Positions 58,635 through 64,000 of a stretch of DNA of 64,000 nt are shown here, piece by piece. The notes below the pieces were generated by a model. It worked only from the letters and a program-made list of their open reading frames with translations, did not search any database and had not been told where the DNA came from. Origin of the DNA: Coriaria nepalensis (Eukaryota > Streptophyta > Magnoliopsida > Cucurbitales > Coriariaceae); the NCBI GenBank assembly GCA_027186245.1, contig CP114482.1:31081209-31145208 (forward strand), read 5' to 3'. The stretch's first letter is position 1, and each line of letters starts with the position of its first letter. A program made the position numbers and the translations under genes.

Positions 58635-60062
58635 TGGCCATATTAGCGACTGTCGAAAGGAAATATTGGGCATGGAAGGTGGAGGAATACCTCAACGGCC
58701 AACTAGAGGAGTACTATGAAGAATTGACAATAGATCACTTAGATTTGGCCCCTGTAGAATTGGATGATCTAAAATTTGATGTACATGATCCTTTGATAGA
58801 TATTAACTTAAGAAATATTGATGATGCTCGACCAATCTATATTAGTAATTTCCTTCCTATATATATGCAAGAAGAAATAATTGAGTTTCTTTCATTGTAC
58901 ACTGATTGTTTTGCTTGAAATTGTCATGAGATGTCTGACCTAGATCATTGGTAATGCACCGATTTCCAATCAAGCTAGGGTTCAAACCCTTTCAATAACC
59001 ACCTTGGCATAAGTCTGTCGGGTTACCCTCAAAGTGAAAGAAGTAGTAGAGCAATTACACAAGGCTAATTTTATTCTAACCTCATGATACTTTGAATGGA
59101 TGTCTAATATCATCCCTATTATGAAAAAAGAAGGGTAAATTGAGAGTATGCATCGACTTTCACAGTCTCAATCTAGCCACTCCAAAGGATGAATAACCTA
59201 TGCATATGGTCGATTTTTCAGTAGATGGGGTCGTCATACATGAACTCCTGTCATTTATGGATAGCCATTTGGGGTACAATCAAATTTCAAAGCCAAGAAA
59301 GACGTTCAAAAAACTGCATTTCGATGTCCTAGGGCTATAGTCGGATCCGAATAGGTTGTCATGCCATTCGACCTAAAGAAAGCCAGGCCGACATATAAAA
59401 GGGCCATAAATGCCATTTTTCATGATTTAATTGGTACTATTATGGAAGTCTATATTGACGACTCGCGGTTAAATAAGTCAAAGTGGAAAACCGTCTGACC
59501 AACTTGAAAAGGACTCTAGAGCAAATGCGTTTCCACTAATTGAAAATGAATGCGTTGAAGTGTGCTTTCGGTGTATCCGCCGGAAACTTCTTAGAATTCA
59601 TACTTCATCAAAGGGACATCGAGGTGGATCAAATGATTTCATATAGCTCCCAAAACATCAAAAGGCCTTCAAAGACATCAAACATTATACGTATCAACCA
59701 CTTCAACGTATAAGGAATAGCTGGCAGTACTTGCCTGGTAGTACTAGGAGGTCGATGCTATTATACATATTGGCCACCACCAAACCTATGGGTGCTACTT
59801 GAATAAGAAAATGATGCAAGGCGTGAGTAAGCCATCTGTTACCTCAATAGAGTATTGTCATCCACTGAGATACAATACTTTTTAATCGCGAAACTCTCTT
59901 TAGCTTTTTAATATCTTAGCCACTAATGCTATTATAAGGATTAAATGCTCCATACTCAAGTCTTGGCGATAGCTCATACCGACCTTGTGAAGTACTTGTT
60001 ATCCCGATCGATCCTCAAATGACGCATGGGAAAGTGAGCCCTAACTTTGGCTGAGTTTAACC
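58635..60062 (+). pseudogene. Gypsy reverse transcriptase fragment, plus strand
   Basis: Frame 58562-58918 has RKYWAWKVEEYLNGQ and DARPIYISNFLPIYMQEEI, the region before Tat RT, with its first 25 codons reading through the LTR. Further on, LRVCIDFHSLNLATPKDE, LSFMDSHLGYNQI, VYIDDS (palm pair kept) and KAFKDIKHY appear in shifting frames, ending in RNase H sequence (LTLAEFNLQ) at about 60060. It probably derives from a relative of the large Gypsy element but lies in the opposite orientation. Confidence 0.75.
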
Positions 60063-60064
60063 TT

Positions 60065-60740
60065 CAATAATATCTTAGAAGGCGGTCAAAAGGCAAGCTA
60101 TATGAGATTAAGACCAAGATCCGAGAGATGAAACAAGGAGACATGACTGTCACCAATTATTATAATAAGATGTTAGGATTATGGCAAGAACTAGATCTAT
60201 TTTATGATCTTGACTAGGCATGTGGAGTAGATGCTGCACAGTTCAAGAAAACAATAGAGAAAGACAGGGTGTTTAAGTTCTTGGCTGGTCTCAACCCTAA
60301 CCTAGATGAAGCAAGAGGTCGAATTCTAGGAAAAGAACCATTGCCCTCTACAAGGGAGGTTTTTTCAAATTAGAAGGGAAGAGAATCGTAAGATTGTGAT
60401 GATGGGAAAGAAGGGTTCTATGGAAATCCTTGAAAATTCTGCACTCAACACCACAGTATCAACAGAAGAAGTGGTAACTGCAGCAACGGCTTATAAACCA
60501 AGAGGATCTAATTCCTCCTATGGTCAAAATTCGAGGTTTGAGGAGAAGGTTAAGGTGTAGTGTGATTACTGTAACAAGCCTAGACATACTAGGGCTACCT
60601 GCTGGAAAATTCATGGAAAGCCACAAAATTGGAAGGGCAACCGAAGTGGAGATAAAAACAGTCATGGAATGCATGCGTCCATTGAAACCGAGGCATCATC
60701 TCCTTCTCTTAGCAAAGAACAGCTTGATCAAATATACAAA
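60065..60740 (+). pseudogene. Copia element 7 gag, 5' truncated
   Basis: LYEIKTKIREMKQGDMTV, YYNKMLGLWQELD, RVFKFLAGLNPNLDEARGR and EPLPSTREVF are Gag core motifs. In-frame TAG stops lie at 60215-60217 and 60558-60560, the latter next to the knuckle CDYCNKPRHTRATC, where relatives have Trp (TGG). A frameshift lies near 60362. Confidence 0.85.
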
Positions 60741-63638
60741 ATAATAAGTCAAATTCCTACCTCTAGATCAGGTTCTGGTTTTCTCGCAAAAAAAGGTAGT
60801 TTTCCCATAGCCTCAACTGTTTTTTCTAATCTAGAACCATGGATCATTGATTCTGGTGCTTCTGATCATATGACCAATTCATCTCATTTTTTCACCTCAT
60901 ATACTACTTGTCCCGGTAATCTAAAAATTCGTATAGCAGATGGGAGTTTATCTCCAATTGCAGGAAAAGGTTCAATCACTATCTCAAATGATCTTACTCT
61001 AAAATATATCTTACATGTCCCTAAATTATCATGTAATCTCTTATTAGTTAGCAAACTTACCAAGGATTCTAATTGTTTAGTGAAATTCTATAACTCTTAC
61101 TGTGAATTTCAGGATCATCATTCGAAGAAGATGATTGGCAGTGCTAGGATGGTTGATGGACTCTATTATTTTGATGAATCAACTACCAAGGGTGGACAAG
61201 CTCAAACTGCAAGTAGTAGTCTTTCTATTCCTGTTAAAGACAAAATAATGTTATGGCACTATAGATTAGGCCATCCTAGTTTTCCTTACCTTAAGCATTT
61301 GTTTCCATCGTTCTTTAAAGACAATAATGTTAATCCAATGTCTCTTCAATGTGAACCATGTCAATTATCAAAACATCAGAGAGCTTCTTATAAATCTCAT
61401 TCCTATCAAGCTTCTAAACCATTTTATTTAATTCACAGTGATATTTGGGGACCCTCTAGAGTAACAACTATTTCAGGTACTAGATGGTTTATCTCCTTTA
61501 TTGATGACCATACTAGGATATGTTGGGTATTTCTATTAAAAGAAAAAGCCAAAGCTGCTAAAAAATTCAAAAAATTCTATTATATGATTGAAAATCAGTT
61601 CCAAACACAAATCCAAGTTCTTAGAACCGATAATGGTAAAGAATACTATAATTCAATCCTAAATGAGTTCTTGACATAAAAAGGCATGCTTCATCAATCT
61701 ACATGTTATGATACCCCTCAACAAAATGGGATAGCTGAAAGGAAAAATAGACACCTACTTGAAGTTACTAGATCAATCATGTTTACTATGGGGGTCCCTA
61801 AGTATTTATGGGGGGAAGCAGTCCTTACAGCCACTTATCTTATAAATAGAGTTCCCACTAAGGTACTAGAATATCAAACTCCTATAAACAAACTACTAGA
61901 AACATTTCCTCATATTCAGATATTTAACTCCTTATCTCCTAGAATTTTTGGATGCATAGTTTTTGTTCATATACACAAACACAATCGGTCAAAACTTGAT
62001 CCTAAAGCTGAAAAGTGTGTCTTTGTAGGCTATTCTCCAAATCAAAAAAGGTCTAAATGTTATCATCCTACGTTAAAAAAATTCTTTGTGAGTATGGATG
62101 TGACTTTCGTTGAAGACACACCTTACTTTACCGAAAATTCTCTTCAGGGGGAGAGTAATTCTAGGATGGAAGATAATTTTTGGGAAACTTCAAACTCTTT
62201 ACCTCTACCAGTTCTAAATATGCCTACTCAAAATGTCCCTCAATTTAGTAACCTATATGATCCTTCCCTTTCTATAGAATCAAATGTTATAGACTCTTTG
62301 TCAGGGGGAGAAAAACTACAAACAGTGCAGCAACCTGAGCTGCTAGTCTACTCTCGGAGGAAGCAGATTCAGAATAAAGAACCTCAACCTCCTATCTACC
62401 AAAATGTCTCTGTGGATGATGATCTTGTAAATGAAACAGGTATTACAGTTCCAAATGTTTCAAGTATTTCAAATCATCATGATAAAGTTGTTTCTACAAA
62501 TTCTGATCTTGATATCCCTATTAGGAAACAGATTCGTACTTGTACCATGCATCCTATTGCTAAATATGTCTCCTATCATAGATTATCTCCTAGCTATAGA
62601 ACCTTTACTGCTAATCTATCCAGTGTTTCAATTCCAAAAGATATTCAGGAAGCAATGAGTCAACTAGAATGGAAAATGGCTGTATAAGAAGAGATGAGAG
62701 CACTTGAAAAAAATGACACGTGGGAGATTATGAGCTTACCTAATGGAGGAAAAACGGTAGGCTGCAAATGGGTGTTTACTGTGAAGTACAATGCAGAAGG
62801 GAAGATTGAAAGGTACAAGACAAGGCTTGTGGCTAAAGGTTTCACACAAACCTATGGAATAGATTACCAAGAGACATTTGCCCCAGTTGCTAAGGTAAAT
62901 TCTATTAAAGTATTGCTTTCACTTGCTGCTAATCTCGAATGGCCTTTACAGCAGCTAGATGTGAAAAATGCATTCCTTAATGGGGAATTATAAGAGGAAG
63001 TGTTTATGGATTTACCACCTGGTTTTGAAGGACATTATGGAACAAGGAAGATTTGCAAGTTAAGAAAGTCACTATACGGCCTAAAGCAATCACCTAGGGC
63101 ATGGTTCGATCGCCTAACTAAGTCTCTAAAGGGTCGTGGATATCACCAAACTCAAGCAGATCATACGTTATTTGTACATTCTAGGGATGGTAAGATTGCC
63201 ATCCTCATTGTTTATGTGGATGATATGATCCTAACTGGAAGTGATGTAGATGAACTAGAAATGTTGAAGAAATTTCTGGCCACAGAATTTGAAATAAAAG
63301 ACCTTGGATCTGTGAAGTATTTTTTGGGAATGGAATTTGTGAGATCTAAGAAGGGAATTTTTGTTTCTCAAAGGAAGTATGTACTTGACTTGCTTAAGGA
63401 AACAGGTTATCTCGGGTGCAAACCGGTTGAAACTCCTATGGAAGCAAACTTGAAGTTAGAAGCAGCAAGTTCAGATAGGATGGTGAATAGGGAACAGTTT
63501 CAAAGACTAGTGGGAAGACTCATCTACCTATCTCATACTAGGCCAGATATAACGTTTGCAGTAAGTGTTGTGAGCCAGTTCATGCACTCACCTGGAGAAG
63601 AACACTTTGATGCTATTACAGAATACTCAAGTATCTAA
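60669..63638 (+). pseudogene. Copia element 7 protease-integrase-RT
   Basis: A single frame of about 990 codons broken only by TAA at 61677-61679, 62685-62687 and 62991-62993. Domains in order: protease WIIDSGASDHM (Asp codon 60849-60851), LWHYRLGHPSFPYL with CEPCQ, integrase HSDIWGPS, FIDDHTR, LRTDNGKEY and NGIAERKNR (D, D, E intact), a long linker, [40 protein letters not shown] (63213-63224) and SHTRPDITFAVS. The frame ends in TEYSSI after a one-base shift near 63612. Confidence 0.95.
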
Positions 63639-64000
63639 AAGGAAAACCGGAAAGAGGATTGCTATTTCATAACCATGGACATGTTAGGATTGAAGCATTC
63701 ACAAATGCTGACTGGGCAGGTAGTGTAACTGATAGAAGGTCTACCTCAGGCTATTGTACTTATGTTGGTGGAAATCCAGTAACTTGGAGAAGTAAAAAAC
63801 AGAATGTAGTAGCTAGAAGTAGTGCAGAAGCTGAGTTTAGGGCGATAACTCAAGGGATTTGTGAAATACTATGGCTAAAAGGGTTGCTTGAAGATTTAAA
63901 GTTCTCGAGTACTACTCCTATGACACTCTACTGTGACAATAAAGCAGCTATCAATATTGCTCATAATCCAGTTCAGCATGATAGGACTAAACATGTGGAG
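63612..64000 (+). pseudogene. Copia element 7 RNase H, incomplete
   Basis: After the frameshift, RILKYLKGKPERGLLFH, TNADWAGS, RRSTSGYC, AEAEFRAI, YCDNKAAI and HDRTKHVE follow without stop to the window edge. The acidic RNase H residues are present. The 3' end and LTR lie outside. Confidence 0.93.

Larger units (their letters stand above)
60065..64000 (+). mobile_element. Copia element 7, gag-pol, runs off the window
   Basis: Plus-strand Ty1/Copia body without a 5' LTR or start: the gag is cut at about 60065 by Gypsy sequence. gag, protease, integrase, RT and RNase H follow in order to the right edge. It belongs to the same family as the element at 775-5345, which has the opposite orientation. 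Coding is stopped by isolated stop codons and two frameshifts. Confidence 0.92.

Noticed and set aside
1..64000. CRISPR array, tRNA or rRNA genes, bacterial operon
   Set aside because: No regularly spaced repeats, no cloverleaf-like or rRNA sequence was seen. TGGTATCAGAGC sites are retrotransposon primer-binding sites, not tRNA genes.

Overview
This is plant nuclear DNA, almost certainly from a eudicot with a repeat-rich genome. It contains the last nine coding exons of one conserved gene, a WD40 protein matching the C-terminal third of STOMATAL CYTOKINESIS DEFECTIVE 1 (SCD1). Its introns have plant-type GT/AG ends. Nearly everything else is decayed LTR retrotransposon sequence. I see no bacterial genes, no organelle genes, no rRNA or tRNA gene and no CRISPR array. 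The species cannot be named from the sequence.

Layout. 1-6.4 kb: antisense Copia remains (an RT-RNase H piece, a leader/LTR piece and a long decayed element), interrupted by a roughly 1.06 kb terminal-inverted-repeat DNA element. 6.69-11.15 kb: SCD1 3' exons, plus strand. 11.16-12.69 kb: AT-rich, no gene. 12.7-20.2 kb: two related Copia copies in tandem on the minus strand sharing one central LTR. 20.2-24.7 kb: two RT-RNase H remnants of a second, long-LTR Copia family. 24.7-36.2 kb: a patchwork of plus-strand fragments with plant mobile domain (PMD) and coiled-coil character, which I read as antisense ORFs of Tat-type Ty3/Gypsy elements. This patchwork is split by a structurally complete Copia element (25339-30578) with matching LTRs, primer-binding site, polypurine tract and a perfect GACCC target duplication. 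36.3-39.3 kb: three truncated LTRs in mixed orientation.

39.3-53.95 kb: one large decayed Tat-lineage Gypsy element on the minus strand, with a 1.39 kb 5' LTR, PBS, gag, protease, RT, RNase H, a second (Tat-type) RNase H and integrase. Tail to tail with these is a plus-strand extra ORF, itself interrupted by a Copia LTR and an unidentified 0.9 kb block. 53.95-58.6 kb: a decayed long-LTR Copia gag/RNase H element with PBS and 5' LTR. 58.6-60.06 kb: a plus-strand Gypsy RT fragment. 60.07-64 kb: a well-preserved plus-strand Copia gag-pol of the same family as the one at the left edge, running off the window.

No operon-like cooperation exists between these genes. SCD1 is the only likely functional host gene; if its 5' exons lie upstream, the intron before the first visible exon holds at least 6.6 kb of transposon sequence. 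I found no new multi-gene system. The most informative signals are the nested order of insertions, the shared-LTR Copia tandem, a recurrent pattern of lesions that look like C-to-T / G-to-A transitions, the tandem antisense ORFs, and the inverted-repeat DNA element with an unidentified core.
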